Source: Sinimarinibacterium sp. NLF-5-8 (GTDB lineage: Bacteria; Pseudomonadota; Gammaproteobacteria; Nevskiales; Nevskiaceae). Taken from it: 64,000 nt of DNA. A program made the position numbers and the translations under genes. The stretch lies in contig NZ_CP048030.1 of NCBI RefSeq assembly GCF_010092425.1, forward strand, positions 1,364,001 through 1,428,000, in the 5' to 3' direction. Each line of letters begins with the position of its first letter. Position 1 is the first letter of the stretch. This document shows positions 46,914 to 55,874 of this stretch, piece by piece. Below the pieces are notes generated by a model. That model saw only the letters and a program-made list of their open reading frames with translations, had not been told where the DNA came from and made no database searches.

Positions 46914-47906
46914 TCAGGCGTCCTGATCGTCGCTGTCATCCGCGGCTTCACCGCGACTGGCGCGAATCGCCCGGCGCAGGGAGGCCGGCAGTGAAAAGAC
47001 GATGTGTTCTTCGCGCCCGGAGAGTTCGGTGGCGACCGTGCCCCCCATGCTTTTGAGCCGATCGACCACGGCCTTGACCAGCACCTCGGGGGCGGAGGCA
47101 CCGGCGGTGACGCCAACGCGCGCCTTGCCTTCAATCCATTCGGGCTGGATGTCCTCGGCGCCGTCGATCAGGTAGCCGGGAATGCCGTAATACTGCGCGG
47201 CGAGTTCGCGCAGGCGATTGGAGTTGGAGCTGTTGCGCGAACCGACCACCAGCACCACATCGCAGCGCGCGGCGAGTTCTTTGACGGCATCCTGACGGTT
47301 TTGGGTGGCGTAGCAAATATCGTCTTTGCGCGGACCGCTGATGGCCGGAAAGCGCGCGCGCAGGGCGTTGATCACGCGCGCGGTGTCGTCCATCGACAGC
47401 GTGGTTTGGGTCACAAACGCCATGTGATCGGGATTTTTGATCGGCAGCTTTTCAACATCATCCGGCGTTTCCACCAGATAGATATGGCCACCAAACTGGC
47501 CGTCAAACTGGCCCATGGTGCCTTCGACCTCGGGATGCCCGGCGTGGCCGATCAGCACCACCTCGCGGCCTTCTCGCGAGTAGCGCTGCACTTCGATGTG
47601 AACCTTGGTGACCAGCGGACAGGTGGCGTCAAAAACCGTCAACCGCCGTTGATCAGCGGCCTCGCGCACCGCCTGGGAGACGCCGTGCGCCGAAAAAATG
47701 CAGGTGGCACCGTCGGGGATTTCATCCACTTCTTCGACGAATACCGCGCCCTTGGCACGCAGGTTTTCCACCACAAAGCGGTTGTGGACGACTTCGTGCC
47801 GCACATAAATCGGTGCCCCTAAGGCTTCGAGCGCGCGCTCGACGATTTCAATGGCGCGATCCACACCGGCACAAAAGCCGCGCGGGTTGGCCAGCAGGAT
47901 TTCCAT
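46914..47906 (-). CDS. ispH: 4-hydroxy-3-methylbut-2-enyl diphosphate reductase
   Basis: The last enzyme of the MEP isoprenoid pathway, a 4Fe-4S protein of 330 residues from the ATG at 47906. The start [19 protein letters not shown] holds the first cluster cysteine (Cys12). [22 protein letters not shown] (second Cys) and [12 protein letters not shown] (third Cys) follow, then [11 protein letters not shown] and the [11 protein letters not shown] motif. The start overlaps the lspA stop codon by one base. The 22-residue upstream frame extension is not conserved. Confidence 0.97.
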   Translation of the reverse strand: MEILLANPRGFCAGVDRAIEIVERALEALGAPIYVRHEVVHNRFVVENLRAKGAVFVEEVDEIPDGATCIFSAHGVSQAVREAADQRRLTVFDATCPLVTKVHIEVQRYSREGREVVLIGHAGHPEVEGTMGQFDGQFGGHIYLVETPDDVEKLPIKNPDHMAFVTQTTLSMDDTARVINALRARFPAISGPRKDDICYATQNRQDAVKELAARCDVVLVVGSRNSSNSNRLRELAAQYYGIPGYLIDGAEDIQPEWIEGKARVGVTAGASAPEVLVKAVVDRLKSMGGTVATELSGREEHIVFSLPASLRRAIRASRGEAADDSDDQDA

Positions 47907-48400
47907 CACGACGGCTCCTTTTGGGAACGCTGGCGGCGCCAGTCCAGCAGCATGTCGAGCATCAGACAAGCCGTCCCGAGGCTGATCGCCATGTCGGCCA
48001 CATTAAAAGCGGCAAAGTGCCAATTGCCCACATAAAAATCCACAAAGTCAATGACATGACCGCGCGCAACACGATCAATGACATTGCCCAGCGCGCCGCC
48101 CATGATCAACGCCAGCGCCACCGCAAGCAGCATCTGCCCACGCGGATTGCGCCGCATCCAGATCAAGATGCCGATGGTGACCGCCAGCCCCAGCAACACA
48201 AACAGCACGGGCGGCGCATTCGACAACATCGAAAATGCAGCGCCGGTATTTTTCATGTGCACCCAGTTCAGATGCGGGATGAACGGCACGCTGTCAAACC
48301 AAGCCAGGTGCTGTACCACCAGTTGCTTGGTGATCTGGTCAAGCACCACCACCGCCACGCTGATCCACAGCAGATAAACATTTTTGTATTGATAGGCCAT
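47906..48400 (-). CDS. lspA: Lipoprotein signal peptidase (signal peptidase II)
   Basis: An inner-membrane aspartyl protease of 164 residues cleaving prolipoprotein signal peptides. Four membrane helices; catalytic aspartates are in [19 protein letters not shown] near 112 and [11 protein letters not shown] near 132. GAAFSMLSN near 52 is conserved. It lies 15 bases after ileS and overlaps ispH by one base. The fkpB gene often found between lspA and ispH in enterics and pseudomonads is absent here. Confidence 0.97.
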   Translation of the reverse strand: MAYQYKNVYLLWISVAVVVLDQITKQLVVQHLAWFDSVPFIPHLNWVHMKNTGAAFSMLSNAPPVLFVLLGLAVTIGILIWMRRNPRGQMLLAVALALIMGGALGNVIDRVARGHVIDFVDFYVGNWHFAAFNVADMAISLGTACLMLDMLLDWRRQRSQKEPS

Positions 48401-48415
48401 GCCGTCACTCTTGGG

Positions 48416-51238
48416 TCAGAAATACTGGCGGCGCTCACCATCGCGCTCGATGTTATCCACGCAACGGTCGCACAACGTGGGGTGTCCGGGGTCGGAGCCG
48501 ACATCCATGCGCTGATGCCAGCAGCGTTCACAGCGTGCGTTGGGGCAGACCTGCGCAGCAACCCACACCGTTTGCGCCTCGCTGAGCACGACCGCATGTG
48601 CTGTGGCCGGGCGCGCTTTGGCATCCAGCACCTGCACCTCGGAGGTGATGAACCAGAACCGCAGCTCCTCACCGAGTTTGCGCAGCATCACCGCACTGTC
48701 ACCATCGGCATACAGATTCAGGCGCGCGTTCAGGCCCGAACCGATGGTGCCGGCCACACGCAGATCTTCCAGTACTTTTTTGGCCCCTTCGCGCAGCGCG
48801 CGCAGTGCTGCCCAATCAATTTTGGCTGACGACACCGCCGGAAAGTTATGCCAGCGCTGGGCAAACACCGGCTCGCTGCGATTGCCCGGCAGCAGTTGCC
48901 AGATTTCATCGGCGGTGAACGACAGAATCGGCGCGATCCAGCGCACCAGCCCTTCGCCAATGTGCAGCAGCGCGGTTTGCGCCGAGCGCCGGGCGATGGA
49001 TTTTTTCGGCAGCGTGTACAGCCGATCCTTGAGCACGTCCAGATACAGCCCGCCGAGATCGTTGACGCAGTAGTTGTGCAGCTTGTGATAAACCTGATGG
49101 AACTCGCGCGCGCCATAGGCGGCCTTGAGTTCTTCCTGCAGGGCGCTGGCCTGGGCGATGGCCCAGGCGTCGATCGCCACCAGTTGCTCCGGCGGCACAC
49201 GATCCGTGCGTGGGTCAAAGTCCTTGAAACTGCCCAGCAAATAGCGCGCGGTGTTGCGGATCCGCCGATACGCCTCGGCCACCCGCTGCAACAGCGTTTG
49301 CGACAGCGTGATCTCGGCAGCGTAATCGCTGGAGGCCACCCACAGCCGCAGTACGTCGGCGCCCAGGGTTTTGATGATTTCCTGCGGCTCGATGCCGTTG
49401 CCGAGCGATTTGGACATCTTTCGCCCCTGCTCGTCCACGGTAAAGCCATGCGTCAGCACTTGTTTGTACGGCGCGCGCGCGCGCATGGCCACGCTGGTGA
49501 GCAGCGACGACTGGAACCAGCCGCGATGCTGATCGGAGCCTTCCAGATAAATATCGGCCTGCGGCGGCGTGGCTTGCTCGTCCAAAAACGCCGGCAGCAT
49601 GGATTTGAACACGCACTGATGCGCCACACCGGAGTCAAACCACACATCCAGCGTATCGGTGCAGGCTTCAAACTGCGCCGCATCCACGCCCCAATCGGCG
49701 GGCTGCGATTCAAACCATGCCTCCAGGCCACCCTGCTCCACGGCATCGGCGATCTTGCGCAGCAGCGCCGAGGATTGGGGATGCAGCGCCTGGGTTTGCC
49801 GGTCGGTAAACACCGCCAGCGGCACCCCCCAATAGCGCTGCCGCGAAATGCACCAGTCAGGCCGCCCGGCCACCATTTCGTGAATGCGCTTTTCGCCCCA
49901 CTCGGGAATCCAATCGGTTTTGGCAATCGCCGCCAGCGCGTCTTGGCGCAAATTGGCTTGATCCATCGACACAAACCACTGCGGCGTGGCGCGGAAAATC
50001 AGCGGCGTTTTATGCCGCCAGCAGTGCGGATAGCTGTGCGTGATCGGCGCACTGTGAAGCAAATGGCCGCTGGCGGTCAGCGCCTCCAGAATCGGCGCCT
50101 CGGCCTTGCGCACATGGGTACCGGCCACCAGCGGGGTGCCGTCGATGAACACGCCGTTGGACGCCACCGGGTTATCCACGGGCAATTGATATTGCCGGGA
50201 GACGGCGTAGTCCTCGGCGCCGTGCGCAGGCGCGGTGTGCACCAGCCCGGTACCGGCGTCGAGCGTGACGTGTTCGCCCAAAATCACCGGCACGTTGCGC
50301 CCGGCAAACGGATGCCGCGCGCGCACGCCTTCCAGCGCCGCACCCTTGACCGTGGCCAGGACTTGCGCGGTGTCGCCCCAGCGTTTGGCGATGCTGTCCA
50401 CCATGTCGGCGGCCACCACCACCCGTCCGGCGCGCGCAAAATCCACCAGCGCGTAGCTGAGTTCGGCATTCACCGCGATCGCCTGGTTGGCCGGCAGCGT
50501 CCACGGCGTTGTCGTCCAGATCACCAAACCGGCACCCTCAGCTTCGGCGCCAAAGCGCTTGGCCAGATCCCCGGCATCGACCACATCAAAGCGCACGTCC
50601 ACGGCGGTGGAGGTTTTGTCCTGATACTCCACCTCGGCCTCGGCCAGGGACGAGCCGCAATCCAGACACCAGTGCACCGGCTTGAAGCCGCGCACCACAT
50701 GACCGTTATCAATGATCTGCGCCAGTACCCGCAATTGCTCGGCCTCGTAAGCCGGACGCATGGTCAGATACGGACGCTCCCAATCGGCCAGAACGCCGAG
50801 GCGCTTGAAGCCTTCGCGCTGTTTATCGACCTGCTGACCGGCATATTCGCGGCATTTTTCACGAAAGGTTCTGGCGTCCAGCTTGACGCCGACCTTGCCG
50901 TATTTTTTTTCAACCTGGAGTTCAATCGGCAAACCATGGCAATCCCAGCCCGGCACAAAAGCCGCATCAAAACCGTCCAGGCGCGCGGCCTTGACCACCA
51001 TGTCCTTGAGCGTTTTATTGACCGCGTGCCCCAAGTGAATATCGCCATTGGCATAGGGCGGGCCGTCAATAAACCAAAACCTGGGGCGTCCAGCGGTGGC
51101 CGTTTGCACGCGCGCGTACAAATCCTCAGCCAACCAGCGCGCGAGCATCTCCGGCTCACGCTTGGCCAGATTGGCCTGCATCGGAAACGCCGTGGAGGGC
51201 AGATTGATGGTCGCTTTGTAATCAGGTTTATCGGTCAC
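48416..51238 (-). CDS. ileS: Isoleucyl-tRNA synthetase
   Basis: A class I synthetase of 940 residues from a GTG at 51238 (MTDKPDYKATINLP); TTG at 51262 and GTG at 51247 are other in-frame options. HIGH is GDIHLGHAVNKTL near residue 62, and the KMSKS loop is GRKMSKSLGNG near 605. The editing domain (CP1) lies between about 190 and 390. The C-terminal zinc ribbon shows CPNARCERCWHQR and a later CDRCV. It is the bacterial type with normal length. It belongs to the murJ-ribF-ileS-lspA-ispH cluster. Confidence 0.96.
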   Translation of the reverse strand: MTDKPDYKATINLPSTAFPMQANLAKREPEMLARWLAEDLYARVQTATAGRPRFWFIDGPPYANGDIHLGHAVNKTLKDMVVKAARLDGFDAAFVPGWDCHGLPIELQVEKKYGKVGVKLDARTFREKCREYAGQQVDKQREGFKRLGVLADWERPYLTMRPAYEAEQLRVLAQIIDNGHVVRGFKPVHWCLDCGSSLAEAEVEYQDKTSTAVDVRFDVVDAGDLAKRFGAEAEGAGLVIWTTTPWTLPANQAIAVNAELSYALVDFARAGRVVVAADMVDSIAKRWGDTAQVLATVKGAALEGVRARHPFAGRNVPVILGEHVTLDAGTGLVHTAPAHGAEDYAVSRQYQLPVDNPVASNGVFIDGTPLVAGTHVRKAEAPILEALTASGHLLHSAPITHSYPHCWRHKTPLIFRATPQWFVSMDQANLRQDALAAIAKTDWIPEWGEKRIHEMVAGRPDWCISRQRYWGVPLAVFTDRQTQALHPQSSALLRKIADAVEQGGLEAWFESQPADWGVDAAQFEACTDTLDVWFDSGVAHQCVFKSMLPAFLDEQATPPQADIYLEGSDQHRGWFQSSLLTSVAMRARAPYKQVLTHGFTVDEQGRKMSKSLGNGIEPQEIIKTLGADVLRLWVASSDYAAEITLSQTLLQRVAEAYRRIRNTARYLLGSFKDFDPRTDRVPPEQLVAIDAWAIAQASALQEELKAAYGAREFHQVYHKLHNYCVNDLGGLYLDVLKDRLYTLPKKSIARRSAQTALLHIGEGLVRWIAPILSFTADEIWQLLPGNRSEPVFAQRWHNFPAVSSAKIDWAALRALREGAKKVLEDLRVAGTIGSGLNARLNLYADGDSAVMLRKLGEELRFWFITSEVQVLDAKARPATAHAVVLSEAQTVWVAAQVCPNARCERCWHQRMDVGSDPGHPTLCDRCVDNIERDGERRQYF

Positions 51239-51304
51239 GAGACGCACACTACGGTTAAACAAAAAACCGGGCGGCGCTCAACGCAGCCCCCCGCAAAAGA
51301 AGAA

Positions 51305-52249
51305 TTATGCGTTTTGCCGGGCAAAAAACGCCAATGCCGCCGCCTTGTCGCGCTGCATTTGTGCCGCCAGCGCATCCAGCGAATCAAACCGCGCCTCGGC
51401 GCGCAAAAACTGCACAAACTCCACCGCCACCGGCGCGCCGTATAAATCCAGCGATTGATTCAGCACATGGGTTTCGAGCAGGCAGCGCGTCATCCCCAGC
51501 GTCGGGCGCACGCCCAGATTGCTCACCGCCGGCAGCGCGCGCGCATCCGTCCCATCCAGCCGCCGCAAGCGGGTGACATACACCCCCAGCCGCAAGGCAG
51601 GCGCGCGCGTGAGCATCACATTGGCGGTGGGCATGTTCAGGGTACGGCCCAGCTTCAGGCCGCCACGCACACGCCCGACCATCCGATAAGGCCGTCCCAA
51701 AAGCTGCGCCGCGCGCGCCAGATCCGGCTGCGCCAGCGCATCGCGCACCAGCGTTGAACTGGCGCGCGCGGCATCCAGACACACACTGCCCAGCCCTTCA
51801 AGCACAAAGCCGCGCGCGCGCGCGGCCTGTTGCAACAGGGCAAAGTCACCCCTGCGCTGCGCGCCAAAGCGAAAGTCATCCCCCACCACCAAGCCGCGAA
51901 TGTCTAAGCGCGCGCACAAGTGCCGGTCGATGAAGTCTTGCGCGCTGCACTGGGCAAAGTCCTGATCAAACCGCTGCACGATCAGTTGATCCACCCCCAG
52001 CGCCTGCAAATCACACAGCTTGCTGCGCAGGGTACCGATGCGTCGGGGCGCGCGCTCGGGCGCAAAATACTCGCGCGCGGTCGGCTCAAAACTGAGCACC
52101 GCCGCGCGCGCGCCCAGCGCCTGCGCCAGTGAAACCGTGCGTTTGATCAACGCCTGATGCCCCAGATGCACCCCATCAAAATTGCCAATCGTCAGCACAC
52201 AGCCGCGATCCTGCGCGCGCAAATTGTGCAAGCCCCGGATCAGCGTCAT
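51305..52249 (-). CDS. ribF: Bifunctional riboflavin kinase/FAD synthetase
   Basis: Converts riboflavin to FMN and FAD. The 314-residue product begins at the ATG at 52249, overlapping the murJ stop. The N-terminal nucleotidyltransferase domain has LTIGNFDGVHLGHQAL near residue 19 and the FRFGAQRRGD-type loop (VVGDDFRFGAQRRGDF) near 125. The C-terminal kinase domain has GRVRGGLKLGRTLNMPTAN near 197 and AVSNLGVRPT near 244. It supplies flavin cofactors for the ETF proteins and monooxygenase encoded nearby, though not as a dedicated link. Confidence 0.96.
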   Translation of the reverse strand: MTLIRGLHNLRAQDRGCVLTIGNFDGVHLGHQALIKRTVSLAQALGARAAVLSFEPTAREYFAPERAPRRIGTLRSKLCDLQALGVDQLIVQRFDQDFAQCSAQDFIDRHLCARLDIRGLVVGDDFRFGAQRRGDFALLQQAARARGFVLEGLGSVCLDAARASSTLVRDALAQPDLARAAQLLGRPYRMVGRVRGGLKLGRTLNMPTANVMLTRAPALRLGVYVTRLRRLDGTDARALPAVSNLGVRPTLGMTRCLLETHVLNQSLDLYGAPVAVEFVQFLRAEARFDSLDALAAQMQRDKAAALAFFARQNA

Positions 52250-53802
52250 GCCGCCCCTCCCGCGCGCCGCAGATGCCGGGGTCGCAGCCCCAGCACAAAC
52301 AAGCAGCCAAAATACGCCACCACCGCCGCCGCCACGATCCACGCCACCTTGACCGCGCGCGCGCCCATCCCCAGCAGCAGCCAGGCATCCACGCCACCGC
52401 CCAGCCACAGCAGCAACCCGGCCATCACCACATTGGCCGCCAGCAACCGCAGCGAAAACGCGCCCCAGCCCTGGCCCGGCTGATACACCCGATCCCGACG
52501 CAAGCGATGCAACAGCAAACCGGCATTGACCCACGCCGAGGTGCTCGTTGCCGCCGCCAGACCGGCATGCCCGGCGCGCCAGTCAAACACCTGCGCCAGC
52601 GTAAACACGGTCAAACTCATCGCCATCCCGCAGCACAGCGAAATCACCGCAAAGCGCATCGGCACCCGCATCTCCTGGCGCGCATAAAAGCCCGGCACCA
52701 GCACCTTGACCAGCGAAAAACCGATGAATCCGGCGCCATAGCTCCACAGCGCAAACATCGTCATCTGCACATCGTCAGAGGTAAACGCGCCATAGCCAAA
52801 CAGGGTCGCCACCAGCGGCCCGGCAAACAAAACCAGCCCCAGCGCCGCCGGCACGCCAATCAGCAAAATCATCCGCAGCGCCCAATCCAGCGTTTGCGAA
52901 AACGCCGCACCGGATTGCCTGGCGTGCTGCACCGCCAGCGTGGGCAAAATCACCGTCCCGATGGCAATGCTGAAAATCCCCAGCGGAAACTCCATCAAAC
53001 GATCGGCGTAATACAGCCAGCTCACCGCGCCATCGCCCAAAAAACTCGCCAGCGCCGAATCCAGCAGCAAACTGATCTGCGCCACCGAGGAGCCAATCAG
53101 CACCGGAATCATCAGCCCCACGATGTTGCGCACCTGCGGCTGCCCCCAGCCCCAGCGCGGCCACGGCAACAGCCGCAGCCGCGCCAGCGAAGGCAGTTGA
53201 AACGCAAACTGCAAAATCCCCGCCAAAAACACCGCATACGCCAGCCAATACACCGAACCGGCATCCACAAACGCCGCCGCAATCAGGCACACATTCAAAA
53301 TCACCGGCGTAAATGCCGGCACCGCAAAACGCCCATAACTATTGAGCACGCCCGAGGCCATCGCCGTAAGCGAAATAAACATCAGATACGGAAACGTCCA
53401 GCGCAGCAAATCGGTTGCCAGCGCCTGCTTCTGCACATCGCTGCCAAAGCCCGGCGCAAACACATACATCAACAGCGGCGCCGCCAAGCAACCGATCAGC
53501 GTGATCACCGCCAGAATCCCGCCCAGCGTGCCCATCACCACCGCCAATAAATCGCGCGCATCCTCATGCGTGCCGGTGGCCTGGGTTTGCGCAAATACCG
53601 GCACAAATGCCTGTGAAAACGCACCCTCGGCAAACATGCGGCGGCCAAAGTTGGGAATCTTCAGCGCAATCAAAAACGCATCCATCGACGCGCCCGCGCC
53701 AAAAGCCGTGGCCAGCATCACATCGCGCACAAAGCCCAGCACGCGCGACAGCAACGTCATCGCCGCCACGACCCCGGAAGATTTAAGTAGAGAGCCCGAC
53801 AT
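52246..53802 (-). CDS. murJ: Lipid II flippase MurJ
   Basis: A MATE-like MOP-superfamily protein of 518 residues with 14 predicted membrane helices that flips lipid II across the inner membrane. It begins [54 protein letters not shown] matches the N-lobe, here cited as separate phrases from residues 34 to 70. The [18 protein letters not shown] loop lies near 270. Its stop overlaps ribF. Transcription starts about 170 bases from rpsT, which runs the other way. Confidence 0.96.
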   Translation of the reverse strand: MSGSLLKSSGVVAAMTLLSRVLGFVRDVMLATAFGAGASMDAFLIALKIPNFGRRMFAEGAFSQAFVPVFAQTQATGTHEDARDLLAVVMGTLGGILAVITLIGCLAAPLLMYVFAPGFGSDVQKQALATDLLRWTFPYLMFISLTAMASGVLNSYGRFAVPAFTPVILNVCLIAAAFVDAGSVYWLAYAVFLAGILQFAFQLPSLARLRLLPWPRWGWGQPQVRNIVGLMIPVLIGSSVAQISLLLDSALASFLGDGAVSWLYYADRLMEFPLGIFSIAIGTVILPTLAVQHARQSGAAFSQTLDWALRMILLIGVPAALGLVLFAGPLVATLFGYGAFTSDDVQMTMFALWSYGAGFIGFSLVKVLVPGFYARQEMRVPMRFAVISLCCGMAMSLTVFTLAQVFDWRAGHAGLAAATSTSAWVNAGLLLHRLRRDRVYQPGQGWGAFSLRLLAANVVMAGLLLWLGGGVDAWLLLGMGARAVKVAWIVAAAVVAYFGCLFVLGLRPRHLRRAGGAA

Positions 53803-53976
53803 AAGCCGTCTATTTTAGCTTTTCACGCCGCCGCTGGCTTGCCGCGCGCGCCCCCCGGCACCCGGATGTTTGCCCCACACAGACGCATTGACAACATCCG
53901 GACAGACGCCGATAATCCGCACCCTTTTTTAAGACACCCCCGGCGTTTGAATGCCGGATTTTTTGGAGTTTGTCCC

Positions 53977-54240
53977 TTGGCCAACATCGCCAGCGCAAAA
54001 AAACGCGCCCGTCAAGCAGAAAAGCGCCGCTCGCGCAACGTCGCGCAGCGCTCGATGGTTCGCACCACGATCAAGAAAGTCGTCAAGGCTCTGGATGCCG
54101 GTGACAAAGCCGCCGCCACCGCCGCCTACACCGAAATGGTGCCGGTGATCGACCGTTACGCCACCAAAGGGCTGATCCACAAAAACAAGGCCGCCCGCCA
54201 TAAATCACGCCTGCTCGCGCGCATCAACGCACTGGCCTGA
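53977..54240 (+). CDS. rpsT: 30S ribosomal protein S20
   Basis: A small basic ribosomal protein, 87 residues, binding 16S rRNA. It starts with TTG at 53977 (protein [21 protein letters not shown]), with GGAG seven bases upstream. E. coli rpsT also uses UUG, which serves in its autoregulation. The conserved end [19 protein letters not shown] is intact. It is divergent from murJ and closed by a strong terminator. Confidence 0.96.
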   Translation: MANIASAKKRARQAEKRRSRNVAQRSMVRTTIKKVVKALDAGDKAAATAAYTEMVPVIDRYATKGLIHKNKAARHKSRLLARINALA

Positions 54241-54257
54241 TTCTGCTTGTGGAATCT

Positions 54258-54287
54258 GCAAAAACCCCGCTGATGCGGGGTTTTTGC
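54258..54287. terminator. Terminator after rpsT
   Basis: A 13-bp perfect stem (GCAAAAACCCCGC at 54258-54270, complement at 54275-54287) with loop TGAT. The T-run on the right and A-run on the left allow use from rpsT and from the convergent Sel1 gene. Confidence 0.93.
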
Positions 54288-54338
54288 GTTGCAGCGGCAA
54301 AACCAGTCTGATCAGAGAAAAAGCAGCTCAACGCCGCC

Positions 54339-54926
54339 TCACGACGAAACCGCGCGCAACTCACGCGCCGCCTCTGCCAACGCCTGCACCACCACCCGCC
54401 GCTCGATCCCATCCAGCGCCGCATCCAGCGCCGCCGCATCCAGCATCTGCCCCGTCGGATCGTAAAGAACCTGCACCATTGCCAACGCAATCACATGGCC
54501 GTGATTGGCCGCGCGCGCCACCCAATCCACCCCCTGATGACGATCAACCGCCCCGCCCCTGCCCGCAATCAAACAACGCCCCAACCAATACATCCCATCC
54601 AGATGCGCCTGCTCCGCCGCACGTCGCAACCACACCACCGCCTCCACATCCGCCGCCTGCCCCAGCAACAACAGCGCAAAATCACACTGCGCCTGCGCCA
54701 GCCCCGCATCCGCCTGCACCATCAGCGCGCGATCATCCACACCCCACGACAACAGCGAAATCGTCAGCGCATCATCCAGCGCCACCCGGGTCTGATGACT
54801 CGGCTGGGGCGCCGAGCCATCAGAAAAACATTCCGTGCGCAAGACCCCTTCCGCAATCCGCCGCCACAGCGTGCGCTTGCTCAGCCCCGTCACCGAAATG
54901 GCAGTGCTCAAATTAATAAAATCCAT
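54339..54926 (-). CDS. Sel1-repeat protein with an N-terminal helix-turn-helix-like segment
   Basis: A 195-residue protein whose first 60 residues (STAISVTGLSKRTLWRRIAEG) resemble an excisionase/MerR-type DNA-binding helix pair. Two to three Sel1-like (SLR, TPR-related) helical repeats follow: DAGLAQAQCDFALLLLGQ, VWLRRAAEQAHLDGMYWLG, and VDWVARAANHGHVIALAMV. The ATG at 54926 was chosen over one five codons upstream. It is divergent from the pilin gene, with repeat and promoter sequence between. Such proteins occur near pilin genes in other gammaproteobacteria, but I know no proven role. A regulator or adaptor is a guess. Confidence 0.7.
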   Translation of the reverse strand: MDFINLSTAISVTGLSKRTLWRRIAEGVLRTECFSDGSAPQPSHQTRVALDDALTISLLSWGVDDRALMVQADAGLAQAQCDFALLLLGQAADVEAVVWLRRAAEQAHLDGMYWLGRCLIAGRGGAVDRHQGVDWVARAANHGHVIALAMVQVLYDPTGQMLDAAALDAALDGIERRVVVQALAEAARELRAVSS

Positions 54927-54996
54927 GCCGATGCCGCCCAAAAATCATCAACCGTCAGTGTAGCGGCTGTTTTTACGCAGCCACGCCAATAAAAGA

Positions 54997-55087
54997 CCGT
55001 CATCCTCGCGAAAGCGAGGATCCAGCTTCCGCACCTGCACTCATCACCGAAGGCTTTTCTGGATTGCGGCATTCGCCGCAATGACGG
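54997..55087. repeat. MITE-like intergenic repeat, copy 1
   Basis: Outer inverted ends CCGTCAT (54997-55003) and ATGACGG (55081-55087). Inside are two GC-rich hairpins: CCTCGC/GCGAGG at 55004-55019, and TTGCGGC/GCCGCAA at 55064-55081. Between them an inner pair, ATCCAG/CTGGAT, lies at 55020-55025 and 55059-55064. The nested symmetry is typical of short dispersed repeats in proteobacteria. A second element of the same plan is at 57795-57907. Confidence 0.8.
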
Positions 55088-55127
55088 GGGCTTGGCACAC
55101 AAACAACCGCGCCAAACCGAGCCGTGA

Positions 55128-55143
55128 CACACATCCATGTGTG
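55128..55143. promoter_or_regulatory. Perfect palindrome upstream of the pilin promoter
   Basis: CACACATCCATGTGTG: a 7-bp inverted repeat with a 2-base spacer, centred about 70 bases upstream of the sigma-54 element. This is the usual distance for an enhancer-binding protein, here probably a PilR-type response regulator. The identity of the regulator is inferred, not shown. Confidence 0.6.
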
Positions 55144-55204
55144 CCAACTCAACCCTAAAACCACCCCACCCCGGCAAAATCCACCCGTTTGCCCTCCAAA
55201 ACCC

Positions 55205-55220
55205 TGGCACAGGCATTGCT
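55205..55220 (+). promoter_or_regulatory. Sigma-54 promoter of the pilin gene
   Basis: TGGCAC-N5-TTGCT gives the -24 (GG) and -12 (GC) elements with exact canonical spacing. The predicted transcript starts about 12 bases beyond, near 55231, leaving a leader of about 50 bases before the pilin ATG at 55284. Sigma-54 with PilR is the established control of type IV pilins in Pseudomonas. Confidence 0.88.
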
Positions 55221-55283
55221 CCAATCCCGTTGCGGCAAGTGAACACAGCACTGCACGCTTTTATTCAACACTGGAGATGAACA

Positions 55284-55724
55284 ATGCAAAAAATGCAAAA
55301 GGGTTTCACGCTGATTGAATTGATGATCGTGGTCGCGATCATCGGCATCCTGGCTGCGGTGGCACTGCCGGCGTATCAGGATTACACACAAAAATCACAA
55401 GTCGCAGCTTCGCTCGCTGAGGTTTCAGGGGCACGCACATCATACGAAGTAGCGGTTTCTGAAGGTCGCGACGCTGCTTTTTATACAGTGGCAAACTTGG
55501 GATTGGCAGCGTCCACCCAAAGATGCAGCGCCTTCACGATCACTGCACCGGATGCTACTGGAGTAGGTTCGATCGCCTGCACCATGAAAGGCTCAGGTAC
55601 GGTTAATGGCGGCACGATCACCCTTGCCCGCGCAACCGATGGTGTTTGGTCATGCACAACATCGGTAGTGTCCAAACTGGCACCAGCATCTTGCACTCAG
55701 GCGGGCGGTGGCGGTGGCAACTAA
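55284..55724 (+). CDS. pilA: Type IV major pilin
   Basis: A prepilin of 146 residues. The short leader MQKMQKG is cut before Phe8 by the prepilin peptidase. The mature start [20 protein letters not shown] has Glu at +5 and is the hydrophobic helix. A soluble domain follows with cysteines near residues 80 and 97 and another pair in WSCTTS...PASC near the end, likely the C-terminal disulfide loop. A Gly-rich tail ends it (AGGGGGN). GGAG lies seven bases before the ATG. It stands downstream of a sigma-54 promoter and upstream of an AT-rich gene for a polytopic membrane protein. The pilB/C/D genes are not in the window. Confidence 0.95.
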   Translation: MQKMQKGFTLIELMIVVAIIGILAAVALPAYQDYTQKSQVAASLAEVSGARTSYEVAVSEGRDAAFYTVANLGLAASTQRCSAFTITAPDATGVGSIACTMKGSGTVNGGTITLARATDGVWSCTTSVVSKLAPASCTQAGGGGGN

Positions 55725-55790
55725 TACTTGCTTCATCGCATGATGTGATAAATCTGACTTGACCGTGAAGTACGGGTCGATCAGTACAGC

Positions 55791-55812
55791 AACGCCACCT
55801 TCGGGTGGCGTT
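55791..55812 (+). terminator. Stem-loop after the pilin gene
   Basis: AACGCCACC (55791-55799) with UUCG loop and GGTGGCGTT (55804-55812), followed by GTTGTTTGTGC, a weak T-rich tail. The stable UUCG tetraloop suggests a terminator or mRNA-stabiliser. The imperfect tail would permit some read-through into the downstream membrane-protein gene. Confidence 0.8.
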
Positions 55813-55874
55813 GTTGTTTGTGCTTCCTATTTTTGCACCACCTAATTATTCATTGAAAATAATGGGAACGCCCT

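Noticed and set aside
48848-51445. Plus-strand open frame of 865 codons opposite ileS
   Set aside because: A shadow of the IleS frame; its His/Arg/Gln composition is an artefact of the complement of GC-rich codons.
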